From Marinilabiliaceae bacterium UBA5488 (lineage in GTDB: Bacteria > Bacteroidota > Bacteroidia > Bacteroidales > Marinilabiliaceae): 64,000 nucleotides of DNA. Below are positions 34,161 through 42,902 of this stretch, in pieces. The notes under the pieces were generated by a model. That model ran no database searches, was not told the DNA's origin, and was given only the letters and a program-made list of their open reading frames with translations. The position numbers and the translations under genes were made by a program. How positions within the stretch are numbered: position 1 is the stretch's first letter; each line of letters opens with the position of its first letter. The stretch lies in the NCBI GenBank assembly GCA_002427105.1, contig DIPM01000033.1, positions 124,001-188,000 on the forward strand, read 5' to 3'.

Positions 34161-34403
34161 CTATTTCTTCCTGAAAAGCGACACGATCCACAATAAAATC
34201 ACGGCACCTACTGTAGCAGAAATCAATTGCCATAGCAAACCGCCTCCACCAACACCTAATTGCGTGAACAACCATCCACCTATTAGACCGCCTACCAAAC
34301 CAATAATAAGATTAAGAATTAATCCTTGTCCGGCACCTTTCATAATCCGACTTCCAAGAAAGCCTGCAAGCAGACCAACCAATAATGATAACAATAGACC
34401 CAT
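34161..34403 (-). CDS. GlsB/YeaQ/YmgE-family small membrane protein
   Basis: 80 residues from MGLLLSLLVGLLAGFLGSR. An in-frame upstream ATG would add 11 residues but reads less like the family. Three hydrophobic helices are rich in glycine (GLILNLIIGLVGGLIGGWLF). The family is transglycosylase-associated by name and stress-induced in several bacteria; the molecular role is not known. It is a single-gene unit with its own terminator. Confidence 0.88.
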   Translation of the reverse strand: MGLLLSLLVGLLAGFLGSRIMKGAGQGLILNLIIGLVGGLIGGWLFTQLGVGGGGLLWQLISATVGAVILLWIVSLFRKK

Positions 34404-34553
34404 GACTTTAAATTTTATAGTTAAACAATAAACCAATTAATAAATTTACTACTATTTTTGACGAAAAATAATTATAGGTGATTAAATGCATATTAACTGT
34501 TGCTGAAAACCTAAAAGACAACATTATAATGCATATAACAACAACTTTTCACA

Positions 34554-35363
34554 ATGGTAAACAAAGTAGTTATTATAACAGGAGCATCATCAGGTATCGG
34601 TCTGGCCTGTGCCAAAGAGTATGCAAGCCGGGGTGCTGCTGTTTCAATTTGTGCTCGTTCGGCCGATAAGCTTGAAGAAATCAAAAATGAACTTCAATCT
34701 GCCGGTCACCGGATATTGGTTACTCCAGCCGACGTTAGCAAAGAGGAAGATTGTAAGCGTCTTATAGAAAACACAGTTAAGGAGTTTGGCAAAATTGACA
34801 TTCTTATAAACAATGCGGGCATCTCAATGAGGGCGCTGTTTGTTGACGTAGATCTCGCGGTGATGCATAAACTGATGGATGTTAACTTTTGGGGAACTGT
34901 CTATTGCACCAAATATGCCCTTCCCTATATCCTTCAACAAAAGGGCTCAGTGGTGGGCGTTACATCTATTGCAGGGTTTATCGGACTACCCGGAAGAGTG
35001 GGGTATTCAGCATCCAAGTTTGCTATTAACGGCTTCCTGGAAACCATACGCGTCGAAAACCTCAAGACGGGGCTGCATGTAATGGTAGCGGCTCCGGGCT
35101 TTACTGCCTCCAACGTGCGCAAAGCGGCCCTCACAGCCAACGGGTCGGCACAGGGAGAGACGCCACGCCACGAAGAAGATATGATGTCGGCCGAAGAGGT
35201 AGCCGTACACATGGTTAAGGCGATAAACAGGCGTAAACGTACGCTAGTTCTTACCTTCGTTGAGGGAAAACTCACGGTTTTCCTCCGTAAATGGCTTCCT
35301 TCGCTTGTCGATTATTTTACCTACAAATTTATGGCGCGTGAACCAGACTCGCCCTTCAAATAG
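34554..35363 (+). CDS. Short-chain dehydrogenase/reductase (SDR)
   Basis: 269 residues. Motifs: TGASSGIGLA, NNAGISM, S in GVTSIAGF, and YSASK as the catalytic Tyr-Lys. The region after the second strand (CARSADKLEE) fits NADP(H). The C-terminal hydrophobic/basic end suggests membrane contact. It is followed 12 bp later by a thioesterase gene and both end before one terminator, so they form a two-gene operon, perhaps in acyl or lipid metabolism. Substrate is unknown. Confidence 0.88.
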   Translation: MVNKVVIITGASSGIGLACAKEYASRGAAVSICARSADKLEEIKNELQSAGHRILVTPADVSKEEDCKRLIENTVKEFGKIDILINNAGISMRALFVDVDLAVMHKLMDVNFWGTVYCTKYALPYILQQKGSVVGVTSIAGFIGLPGRVGYSASKFAINGFLETIRVENLKTGLHVMVAAPGFTASNVRKAALTANGSAQGETPRHEEDMMSAEEVAVHMVKAINRRKRTLVLTFVEGKLTVFLRKWLPSLVDYFTYKFMAREPDSPFK

Positions 35364-35375
35364 AACATCGCTAAA

Positions 35376-35792
35376 ATGCTTTATAACAAGAGTGAAATCA
35401 AAGTGCGCTATGGTGAGACAGACCAGATGGGCGTAGTGAATAATGCTGTTTACCCTTCATGGTTTGAGATTGGGAGAACGGAGCTTTTCGATGAGCTAGG
35501 TCTTCCCTATAGTCAGATGGAGAAAAGGGGTATTATGCTTCCCCTTTCTGAGTTATATGTAAAGTACCTGAGTCCCGCTCTATACGGGGAAATTGTAAGT
35601 ATCGAAACCACGGTTGATACTTTCCCGGGCGTTCGCATCGTATTTAACTACAAAATAAGTTGCGGCCAAAGATTAATTGCGACAGGTCATTCGGTCCAGG
35701 CTTTTATAAGCGCCGAGACCCGACGACCAATACGCATACCCGACTGGCTGAAAGACGCACTACTTCCCCATTTTGGTGAACCGGAGATTTAA
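35376..35792 (+). CDS. Acyl-CoA thioesterase, hotdog fold (YbgC/4HBT-like)
   Basis: 138 residues. It would hydrolyse an acyl-CoA thioester. The signature YGETDQMGVVNNAVYPSWFEIGR keeps the catalytic Asp (TDQMG), but the usual His after VV is replaced by Asn (VVNNAVY in place of VVYHANY), which may alter substrate choice. It follows the SDR gene in the same transcript. Chain-length preference cannot be read. Confidence 0.87.
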   Translation: MLYNKSEIKVRYGETDQMGVVNNAVYPSWFEIGRTELFDELGLPYSQMEKRGIMLPLSELYVKYLSPALYGEIVSIETTVDTFPGVRIVFNYKISCGQRLIATGHSVQAFISAETRRPIRIPDWLKDALLPHFGEPEI

Positions 35793-35856
35793 ACTAAAAA
35801 AAGACTTTCTGTCTTCAGAATTATTACATACTTACAACTCAATGAGCTTAAAGAAA

Positions 35857-35906
35857 GTTCGGCATAAGAAAACCGCGAACAATTTTCCTATGCCGAACTA
35901 TTTTTA
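35857..35906. terminator. Bidirectional terminator
   Basis: AGTTCGGCATA (35857-35867) pairs perfectly with TATGCCGAACT (35890-35900), extended by AAAA/TTTT, followed by ATTTTT. It ends the SDR-thioesterase operon and also suits the convergent GH97 gene. Confidence 0.88.
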
Positions 35907-35964
35907 CAACTAAGACTTAGCCCGAATACGGCTTAAAAGTCCTTAGTCCACTATCTTCATTTGC

Positions 35965-38103
35965 CTACAGCTTCTTTAATCCCTTGGCTTGAGAGGGGTC
36001 AGTAATCTCAATCACACTGATAGCATATCCTCCACCGGGGGCACAAAGCTGCTTGAGCTTGGACTTGCTGTTTACTATAACTTTACGGATTTTATATGCC
36101 TGCGGATTATTCTTGTAATGAGCGTCCTTTGCATCAGCATAAATTGTAGCTACATAGCTTTTGTCTCTATCAAGGAAATCAAAGCTAATCCTGGAGGTAT
36201 AGCCATTTTCATCAACAGTACTTCCAATAAACCAGTTTGCACTTCCTTTAGCTTTGCGTGCTATTGTTATATAATCGCCGGGTTCGGCTTCCAAAACCTT
36301 TGTATCATCCCAATCTACGGCAACATCCTTTATAAACTGGAAGGCATCCAAAAACTGATTGTAATGCTCGGGTAAATCGGCAGCCATTTGTAAGGGACTG
36401 TACATAGTAACATAAAGAGCTAACTGTCGGGCAATAGTAGTACGCACCCACGAGTCATTATCAGGATTCAGCTTACTAATATCAGTAACAAAAATTCCGG
36501 GCGTATAATCCATCGGTCCACCGATCAGTCGGGTAAATGGAATAATGGTAGTATGATCCGGTTTGCTTCCTCCAAAAGATTCATATTCAGTACCACGGGC
36601 AGATTCGTTAGCCAGCAAGTTGGGATAGGTTCTGGATAGACCGGTAGGGCGAACTGCCTCATGCGCATTCACAGCAATTTTATACTCAGCTGCCTTCTCT
36701 ATGGCATAAACATAATGATCTACCATCCATTGCCCGTAGTGATGTTCTCCGCGAGGAATAATATCGCCAACGTATCCACTCTTAACAGAGTTATATCCAT
36801 TGTCAACCATGAACTGATAAGCCCTGTCCAGATGACGCTCATAATTGCGCACCGAGCTGGATGTCTCGTGATGCATCATAAGTCTGACCCCTTTAGATGC
36901 AGCGTAGTTATTCAACATCTTAACATCAAAATCAGGATAAGGAGTAATAAAATCGAAGACATAGTCTTTGGATTTACCAAACCAGTCTTCCCATCCCACA
37001 TTCCATCCTTCAACCAAAACGGCATCAAAGCCATGCTCTGCGGCAAAATCTATATAAGTTTTAACATGCTCATTGTTGGCAGCATGGCGACCATTGGGTT
37101 GAACTTTAGAATAATCCGTCAAGCCCAGTTTTACAGAAGTCAAATCACTATAGGCCCAACTGCTTTTCCCTGTTATCATTTCCCACCAAACGCCAATATA
37201 CTTAACAGGCTTAATCCACGAAGTATCCTCATATTTGGTAGGTTCATTCAAATTAAGAGTAATATTAGACTCCAAAATTCCGGCTGCCCTATCGCTCACT
37301 ATTATTGTACGCCATGGCGTTTCGAAGGGAGTCTGTAAATATCCTTTATTTCCCTGTGCGTCAGGTGTAAGATGTGATTCAAAGACCATATTCTTATCAT
37401 CCAAATCCAGATGCATACAACTGTAGCCTATCAAAGCGGCCTCATGTAGGTTAATATATAAACCCTGGTCGGTTTTCAACATAAGAGCCGTCTGCACGCC
37501 GGTCTCAGAAAAAGGAGTCTGCGAAGCGTTAGGAGTTATTGCACTCTTCATCAAGCCACGGATTTCGCTAAGCCGAGAAGTGGTATAATCATACTCTTGC
37601 GTATCGTAATCACCCGGGATCCAAAACGCGATATGGTCGCCCGTCATCGCGAAGCGGGTACGTTCTTCGGCAATCACGAAATAGTTGAGCTTGTCCTGTT
37701 CCGGAAACTCATACCTAAAACCCACACCATCATTGAAAGCCCTGAATCGAATCAGGATACTCCTGTCGGTAGAGCTTTGCTTAAGGGTAATAGCCATTTC
37801 ATTGTAATGGTTGCGAATACTCTTCCATTCGCCCCATACAGGCTCCCATGTTTCGTCAAATGTGCCGCGTTGTGCTTCAACTAGTTCAAAGCCGTCAAGC
37901 AAGGCTGGCGCATCTTTAAGCTCAAGTCCCAGACTGCTTTCGTTGATAACAGCCATGTTTTTGTATTCCACCTTATAGTAAGGAATACCGTCTTTTAGAT
38001 CAAAGTGTAGAACTAGGTTTCCATTTGGGGATTTCAACACTTCCGCATTCAAATTGAAGGCAGATAATAAAACACTGATCATTAGATAAAAGATTTTTCT
38101 CAT
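35965..38103 (-). CDS. Glycoside hydrolase family 97 (SusB-like alpha-glucosidase/galactosidase)
   Basis: 712 residues with a signal peptide (KIFYLMISVLLSAFNLNA). The N-terminal beta-sandwich starts VLKSPNGNLVLHFDL. The catalytic barrel includes WWEMITGKSSW, VLVEGWNVGWEDW and NAHEAVRPTGLSRTYPN (base-region Glu), then NESARGTEYESF and FTRLIGGPMDYTPG. The Glu in HEAVRPTG points to the inverting branch, like SusB, rather than the retaining branch. Substrate is probably an alpha-linked glucoside. It sits 17 bp after a LysE gene, with no SusCD pair nearby. Confidence 0.92.
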   Translation of the reverse strand: MRKIFYLMISVLLSAFNLNAEVLKSPNGNLVLHFDLKDGIPYYKVEYKNMAVINESSLGLELKDAPALLDGFELVEAQRGTFDETWEPVWGEWKSIRNHYNEMAITLKQSSTDRSILIRFRAFNDGVGFRYEFPEQDKLNYFVIAEERTRFAMTGDHIAFWIPGDYDTQEYDYTTSRLSEIRGLMKSAITPNASQTPFSETGVQTALMLKTDQGLYINLHEAALIGYSCMHLDLDDKNMVFESHLTPDAQGNKGYLQTPFETPWRTIIVSDRAAGILESNITLNLNEPTKYEDTSWIKPVKYIGVWWEMITGKSSWAYSDLTSVKLGLTDYSKVQPNGRHAANNEHVKTYIDFAAEHGFDAVLVEGWNVGWEDWFGKSKDYVFDFITPYPDFDVKMLNNYAASKGVRLMMHHETSSSVRNYERHLDRAYQFMVDNGYNSVKSGYVGDIIPRGEHHYGQWMVDHYVYAIEKAAEYKIAVNAHEAVRPTGLSRTYPNLLANESARGTEYESFGGSKPDHTTIIPFTRLIGGPMDYTPGIFVTDISKLNPDNDSWVRTTIARQLALYVTMYSPLQMAADLPEHYNQFLDAFQFIKDVAVDWDDTKVLEAEPGDYITIARKAKGSANWFIGSTVDENGYTSRISFDFLDRDKSYVATIYADAKDAHYKNNPQAYKIRKVIVNSKSKLKQLCAPGGGYAISVIEITDPSQAKGLKKL

Positions 38104-38120
38104 ACACTATTAAATATTAA

Positions 38121-38765
38121 TTAAAAAAACAAATGCTTAATCATCCAACTTGCAAAGCCAATGACCACTAAAATAATAATAGTGGCACCGGCAATTCTAT
38201 TTATCCAGAATAGTCTTCTTAAATTTACCGCGCTTCTAAAAAAGCCTACCACAGAGGTCAGTAAAAACCACCATGCAGCTGCCCCAAGAAATACACCCGT
38301 GATTAAAACCAGCTGCCCATAAATCCCGGAATTTGTCATAACAACACCAAATCCGGCAAAAAAGGCAATAAAAAGAAAGATAGCAAGAGGATTTGAAAAG
38401 GTTAGCAAAAAAGTTGATACATAGTCTTGCAAATAACTATTCTTACTCTTTCCGCTTCGCTGTTTGCGAAGCTGTTTTGCAGGGTTGGAGCGAAATATAT
38501 GCCAGCCCAGGAGTATTAGAATTATAGAACCGAAAACCTGAATCCAAACAAACTGCTCTTCAATGAAGGTAACAATAAAAGAGAGGCTAAAGCCTGCAAT
38601 AATGGCGTAAATTATATCTGATGAGGCAGCCCCCAAACCTGACACGAAGCCTGACAGGCGACCTCTTTGCAGAGTCCTTTGAATGCACAAAACGCCAATC
38701 GGGCCTAAAGGGACTGAGGCCGAAAAACCAACAAGCATTCCATCTATTATTCCTTTCCACACCAT
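38121..38765 (-). CDS. LysE-family exporter
   Basis: 214 residues with about six membrane helices. The opening GFSASVPLGPIGVLCIQRTL is the family signature of LysE/RhtB amino-acid exporters. A basic loop (KQLRKQRSGKSKN) separates helices 3 and 4, and TFSNPLAIFLFIAFFAG follows. Substrate is unknown. The GH97 gene follows 17 bp downstream, so they may share a transcript although the functions look unrelated. Confidence 0.85.
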   Translation of the reverse strand: MVWKGIIDGMLVGFSASVPLGPIGVLCIQRTLQRGRLSGFVSGLGAASSDIIYAIIAGFSLSFIVTFIEEQFVWIQVFGSIILILLGWHIFRSNPAKQLRKQRSGKSKNSYLQDYVSTFLLTFSNPLAIFLFIAFFAGFGVVMTNSGIYGQLVLITGVFLGAAAWWFLLTSVVGFFRSAVNLRRLFWINRIAGATIIILVVIGFASWMIKHLFF

Positions 38766-38965
38766 TATGCAAATATCTTAAAAATTTTCATAGCCCTAAA
38801 ACATTCTATGGTCAAAAAACTCCTTTGAAAACATCATCTGATTTAATAATTGCTTAAATTTATAGGCTCGAAAAAGAGGCTGCTAAATTTTGCATGCTTA
38901 AGCGCTTAAAATAAGCTTATTAATATGAGATATCAACAGGCACATCATTTTTAACTATATATTTC

Positions 38966-39021
38966 TTAACATAGAGTTAACAAACAGAGAGGCATTATAT
39001 AAGAATATGGAAGTAGTTTTG
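38966..39021 (+). promoter_or_regulatory. Pho-box-like repeat and promoter upstream of pit
   Basis: TTAACA (38966-38971) and TTAACA (38977-38982) are exact direct repeats with a 5-bp spacer, i.e. 11-bp period as in PhoP/PhoB boxes. The -7 element TAGTTTTG is at 39014-39021 and has no TTG 19-21 bp before it, as expected for an activator-dependent promoter. A perfect palindrome TTAAGCGCTTAA (38898-38909) lies further up. The rest of the 38766-39136 gap is A/T rich. Confidence 0.65.
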
Positions 39022-39136
39022 CGTGCAAAATCGAGATTTTAATAAAAAACCTGTCATATTACCCTAATATTAAGTGATAGAAGAAACCAATTATATTGAG
39101 TAATATCTTATTTATTAAACCGGTGAACCTGAAATA

Positions 39137-41386
39137 ATGGAAAACGTTTATTTAATTCTTGTTATCATTCTTTTTGTCCTGGCCATTTTCGACCTTGTAG
39201 TCGGGGTTTCAAATGATGCTGTAAATTTCGTCAACTCAGCAGTTGGTGCCAAGGCTGCACCATTTAAAGTAATTATGGCCGTTGCTGCCCTGGGAGTTTT
39301 TATTGGCGCAACATTCTCAAGCGGGATGATGGAAATCGCACGAAAGAGCATGTTTCACCCCGAAATGTTCTTCTTCGAGGAAGTGATGATTATACTTCTG
39401 GCGGTAATGATTACCGACGTCATCCTGCTCGACCTTTTCAACGCCTTCGGGATGCCGACATCAACCACTGTCTCTATCGTGTTTGAGCTTTTGGGTGCTG
39501 CTGTTGGTGTAGCCTTAATAAAGGTGGCAAATAACCCGGAAGTGCCGATGAGCGAATATATAAACTCGGCTAAATCCCTGGCTATTATTGCTGGAATTTT
39601 GATATCTGTAGTTATTTCATTCACTGCCGGGGCTATTATTCAATATATTACAAGGGCAATTTTCTCTTTTAATTACGAAAAACGCTTTAAGTATTTAGGA
39701 TCACTATGGGGCGGTTTTGCAATTACTGTCACCACTTATTTCCTGCTTGTCAAAGGAGCTGATGGCTCATCCTTTATGACCGACGAAGTCAAGGCCTGGA
39801 TAAAAGGAAACTCGAATACCATTTTCCTGTTCAGTTTTATTGGATGGACTGTTATTCTTCAGGTATGCCACTGGCTATTCAAAATTAATATATTGAAGTT
39901 TACAATCCTGGTTGGTACTTTTGCTCTGGCTATGGCCTTCGCCGGAAATGATTTGGTCAACTTTATAGGAGTTCCCATTGCAGGTCTGGATTCTTACCTA
40001 CACTATCTAAACACTCCCGGGGCAAGACCCGACACCTTGTTGATGAGCTTCCTTTCCGAACCCGCCCAGACCGAGACCTATATCCTCCTGGCTGCCGGGC
40101 TGGTAATGGTTATAACACTGTTTACCTCGAAAAAAGCAAGGCGTGTAATTAAAACAGAGGTTGACCTTGGTCGCCAAAGCGAGGGAGAAGAGCGCTTTGG
40201 CTCATCATTCTTTGCTCGTTCTTTGGTTCGCGGCTCTCTATCATTATCCAAATCTGTATCTAAATTTGTGCCTGCCGTAATTAAAAACTATCTGGACAAA
40301 CAGTTTGAACAACCTGACAGGGATATGGCAGCAGTGAAAAAAGGTGCTCCTGCATTTGACCTTTTAAGAGCCTCCGTCAATCTGGTGATAGCCAGTATTC
40401 TTATAGCCAGTGCCACTTCCTTGAAACTACCTCTCTCAACCACTTATGTTACATTTATGGTAGCGATGGGAAGCTCCCTGTCCGACCGTGCTTGGGACAG
40501 AGATAGTGCGGTTTATCGAATTACCGGAGTGCTTTCAGTAATAGGAGGCTGGTTCTTCACGGCATTCTCTGCCTTTACCGTTACTTTCTTAGTGGCTATA
40601 GCCCTTTCTTATGGAGGATTATGGGTCTTATTTGGAATGCTTGCCCTCGTTATTTTCATTTTGTCAAAATCTCACCTCTTAAATAAGAGTCAGGATTCAG
40701 AACAAATCATTGATAATGAAGCTGAATTTGAGGAAATTGATGGCTTTATTGTCTCAGAAAAGGTGCAGGAGCAGTGTAAGTTAAACGTTACCGATGTTCT
40801 GACTAATGTATCTGAATATTACGCTAGAACACTTAAAGCTTTTGAAAGGGAAGATCGTAAGCTGCTGAAAGATACTGCAAAACAGGTTAATGCCCTTAGC
40901 CTGCGCTCGAAGAAGATGCGCTCAAATATTTACAAAACAGTGCGCAGACTTCAGGAAGAGAACATAGATTCAGGACTATACTATGTTCAGGTACTTGACT
41001 ATCTGAGGGAGACTGCTCAATGTCTTACTTTTATCACAAATCCATGTTGGGATCACCTGAACAATAATCATAAACCTTTTACCGATGAGCAGTTTGCCGA
41101 TTTCAGGTCTTTGCAACTAAGGGTAAAAAACATAATTGACGACTCGGTGGAAATGATCGAGTCAGGAGATTTTACAGAAATTGAAAAAGTCTTAAAGGCT
41201 CAGTCTGTAATCCTTGAACAAATCAGAAACTTGAGAAAAACTCAGCTTAAAAGGATAAAGAAAGAAAAATCCGGAACTAAGGTAAGCATGTTATATCTGG
41301 GAGTGCTTCACGAAACTCAAAGTATGATGTTACACCTGGTTAACCTTGTTAAAGCTAATCGTGACTTTGCTGCTTATCTAAAATAG
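39137..41386 (+). CDS. pit: Inorganic phosphate transporter, Pit/PHO4 family, with C-terminal PhoU-like domain
   Basis: 749 residues. It takes up phosphate with H+ or Na+. The two family signatures are GVSNDAVNFVNSAVG near residue 23 and FAGNDLVNFIGVP near 273, each followed by GMPTSTT- or KLPLSTTY-type motifs. About 12 membrane helices end near residue 515. The last ~210 residues are a long helical, charged domain like PhoU/DUF47. Pit with such a tail is known in Bacteroidota. Because the pst operon here is broken and pit has a Pho-box-like site, it may be the main phosphate importer. Confidence 0.9.
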   Translation: MENVYLILVIILFVLAIFDLVVGVSNDAVNFVNSAVGAKAAPFKVIMAVAALGVFIGATFSSGMMEIARKSMFHPEMFFFEEVMIILLAVMITDVILLDLFNAFGMPTSTTVSIVFELLGAAVGVALIKVANNPEVPMSEYINSAKSLAIIAGILISVVISFTAGAIIQYITRAIFSFNYEKRFKYLGSLWGGFAITVTTYFLLVKGADGSSFMTDEVKAWIKGNSNTIFLFSFIGWTVILQVCHWLFKINILKFTILVGTFALAMAFAGNDLVNFIGVPIAGLDSYLHYLNTPGARPDTLLMSFLSEPAQTETYILLAAGLVMVITLFTSKKARRVIKTEVDLGRQSEGEERFGSSFFARSLVRGSLSLSKSVSKFVPAVIKNYLDKQFEQPDRDMAAVKKGAPAFDLLRASVNLVIASILIASATSLKLPLSTTYVTFMVAMGSSLSDRAWDRDSAVYRITGVLSVIGGWFFTAFSAFTVTFLVAIALSYGGLWVLFGMLALVIFILSKSHLLNKSQDSEQIIDNEAEFEEIDGFIVSEKVQEQCKLNVTDVLTNVSEYYARTLKAFEREDRKLLKDTAKQVNALSLRSKKMRSNIYKTVRRLQEENIDSGLYYVQVLDYLRETAQCLTFITNPCWDHLNNNHKPFTDEQFADFRSLQLRVKNIIDDSVEMIESGDFTEIEKVLKAQSVILEQIRNLRKTQLKRIKKEKSGTKVSMLYLGVLHETQSMMLHLVNLVKANRDFAAYLK

Positions 41387-41407
41387 CAGGGAGAAAGCTA
41401 AGAGAGT

Positions 41408-41445
41408 ATAAAAAACAAGTGCGGTAGCTAAATGCACCGCGCTTG
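41408..41445 (-). terminator. Terminator of the LytTR regulator gene
   Basis: CAAGTGCGGT (41416-41425) pairs with ACCGCGCTTG (41436-41445) with one wobble. The A-rich left flank gives a T run (TTTTTTATA) on the minus strand. It may also slow plus-strand read-through from pit. Confidence 0.82.
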
Positions 41446-41447
41446 CT

Positions 41448-42161
41448 TTATCTGGTAATCAAATTGATATCATCAAGAAGTTTGTCTTTATACGACTTTC
41501 CTATCGGGATTATCTTATTGCCGCCCTCAGCCTTAATAATTACCGAGTTATCTTCAATCGCGTTAATCTTACTAAAATTAACGATATACGACCGATGTAT
41601 CCTCATAAACTTGTCGGCAGGCATCTTATCAGCAATAGATTTCATAGTAAAGTGAATAGTAAACTTTTCGCGGAAGGTATTGACCACTACGTAATTCTCC
41701 AATGCCTCTATCCACAAAATATCATCATATTTCACACGTACCAGCGATGAGTTATTCTTAATAAATATTTCCGTGCTCTGCTTAACCGGATTCTCCTTCT
41801 TCTCAAAACGCTCACGAGCCCTGTTTACGGCCTTAATAAAACGGCCGAAAGTCACCGGTTTCAAAAGGTAGTCAGTTACGTCATATTCATAGGATTCTAA
41901 AGCGTACTTTTCCTGAGATGAATAAATAATAATCTGAGGAATAACATTTAAAGCTTTAAGGAACTCAATACCCGACATCTCAGGCATTTCAATATCAAGG
42001 AAAATCAGGTGAATCGGTGTTGCTTCACTATTGTTAAGCATGTTAACAGCATTCACTGCACTGGAAAACGAGCCCATCAGATTTAATCCCTCCGTACGGT
42101 TGACAAACTCTTCAACTATTTTAATTGAGAAATTGTCATCATCAACAATAATGCAATTCAT
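41448..42161 (-). CDS. LytTR-family response regulator
   Basis: 237 residues: a receiver domain (VDDDN acidic pocket, phospho-Asp in LIFLDIEMPEMSG, switch Lys in YLLKPV) joined to a LytTR DNA-binding domain (YDDILWIEALENYVVV, RIHRSYIVNFSKI). It would bind direct repeats and control genes unknown here. No histidine kinase is adjacent, so the partner is elsewhere. A possible -7 element (TAATTTTG, minus strand 42185-42178) lies close to the start. Proximity to pit does not by itself imply phosphate control. Confidence 0.9.
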   Translation of the reverse strand: MNCIIVDDDNFSIKIVEEFVNRTEGLNLMGSFSSAVNAVNMLNNSEATPIHLIFLDIEMPEMSGIEFLKALNVIPQIIIYSSQEKYALESYEYDVTDYLLKPVTFGRFIKAVNRARERFEKKENPVKQSTEIFIKNNSSLVRVKYDDILWIEALENYVVVNTFREKFTIHFTMKSIADKMPADKFMRIHRSYIVNFSKINAIEDNSVIIKAEGGNKIIPIGKSYKDKLLDDINLITR

Positions 42162-42354
42162 AGATTTAGATTTTGCTCAAAATTATAAAATATAACATAC
42201 AATCATGGCGAAATTATCAATTTTCGTTGTAAAGTACTAAAAACAATTGATAAACAGCCAAAAATGATGCTTTTTTTAGATATCAAGAGCCCTCGCAAAA
42301 AGGAAGGAAGCAATCTGATAAAAGTCTTTCAGAATAATGAAACCCGACAGGTAC

Positions 42355-42395
42355 AAAAAAAAAGAGAGCCGCTTTTTAACCAACCCTCTTTTTTT
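42355..42395 (-). terminator. Terminator of the HU gene
   Basis: AAAAAAGAG (42358-42366) pairs with CTCTTTTTT (42386-42394); the minus-strand transcript ends in a long T run. It lies 22 bp after the HU stop. Confidence 0.7.
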
Positions 42396-42415
42396 CTTTT
42401 CCTGTAGTCCCCGGT

Positions 42416-42688
42416 CTAGTTAACTGAATCAGTCAGTTCACTACCAGCTTTAAATTTAACTACTTTTTTTGCAGGAATTTTGATTTCCTTACCGGTTTGA
42501 GGATTACGACCGGTGCGGGCGCTTCTTTCAGAAACTAAGAAAGAGCCAAATCCTACTAGTGTAACGCGATCTCCACTTTTAAGAGCGTCGGCTGTTACTT
42601 TTAAGAAAGCATCTAAAGCTTTTTTTGAATCTGCCTTGGTTAAACCAGAATCCCCGGCGATTGCGTCAATTAATTGAGCTTTGTTCAT
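42416..42688 (-). CDS. HU-family DNA-binding protein
   Basis: 90 residues, a small basic nucleoid protein that bends DNA. It has the complete HU pattern: MNKAQLIDAIA, the dimer helix, VTLVGFGSFLVSERSARTGRNPQTGKEIKIPA (beta arm with the conserved RNPQTG tip), and VVKFKAGSEL. There is one copy here and its terminator is strong. The promoter is near-consensus, as expected for an abundant protein. Confidence 0.96.
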   Translation of the reverse strand: MNKAQLIDAIAGDSGLTKADSKKALDAFLKVTADALKSGDRVTLVGFGSFLVSERSARTGRNPQTGKEIKIPAKKVVKFKAGSELTDSVN

Positions 42689-42743
42689 AATAGTTATTAA
42701 ATTTTAGGGTTAAAAACTAAAATGGTTTTTAATCTTACCTTCA

Positions 42744-42774
42744 CAAATATAGAGTATTTATAGTGTCTTCCAAA
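42744..42774 (-). promoter_or_regulatory. HU gene promoter
   Basis: On the minus strand TTTG (42774-42771), a 19-bp spacer and TATATTTG (42751-42744) is a perfect Bacteroidota promoter. The TTTG itself belongs to another TATATTTG, giving two tandem -7-like elements. The leader is about 50 nt. Confidence 0.82.
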
Positions 42775-42783
42775 TATACAGAC

Positions 42784-42813
42784 AAAAAAAATGCGCTAAG
42801 ACCCGCATTTTTT
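42784..42813 (-). terminator. Terminator of the LTA-synthase-like gene
   Basis: AAAAAATGCG-type stem (42786-42795) pairs with CGCATTTTTT (42804-42813), 8-nt loop. The T run on the minus strand ends the transcript from 42903. Confidence 0.88.
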
Positions 42814-42902
42814 CTGATACTTGCCAAAAAAGCAGATAAAAAAAATGTTAAAACTATTTATAAGAGACTGTTTAGCATAAATCATTAAATTTTATAAACA
42901 GC

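Noticed and set aside
24513..38103. Possible polysaccharide utilisation locus (GH43, AXE1 remnant, GH97)
   Set aside because: The three genes are separated by unrelated genes, and no SusC/SusD pair, hybrid two-component system or other PUL marker is present.
42264..42407. 47-codon plus-strand frame between the LytTR gene and the HU gene
   Set aside because: It runs through the HU terminator, has low-complexity Lys/Phe content and no promoter or recognisable motif.
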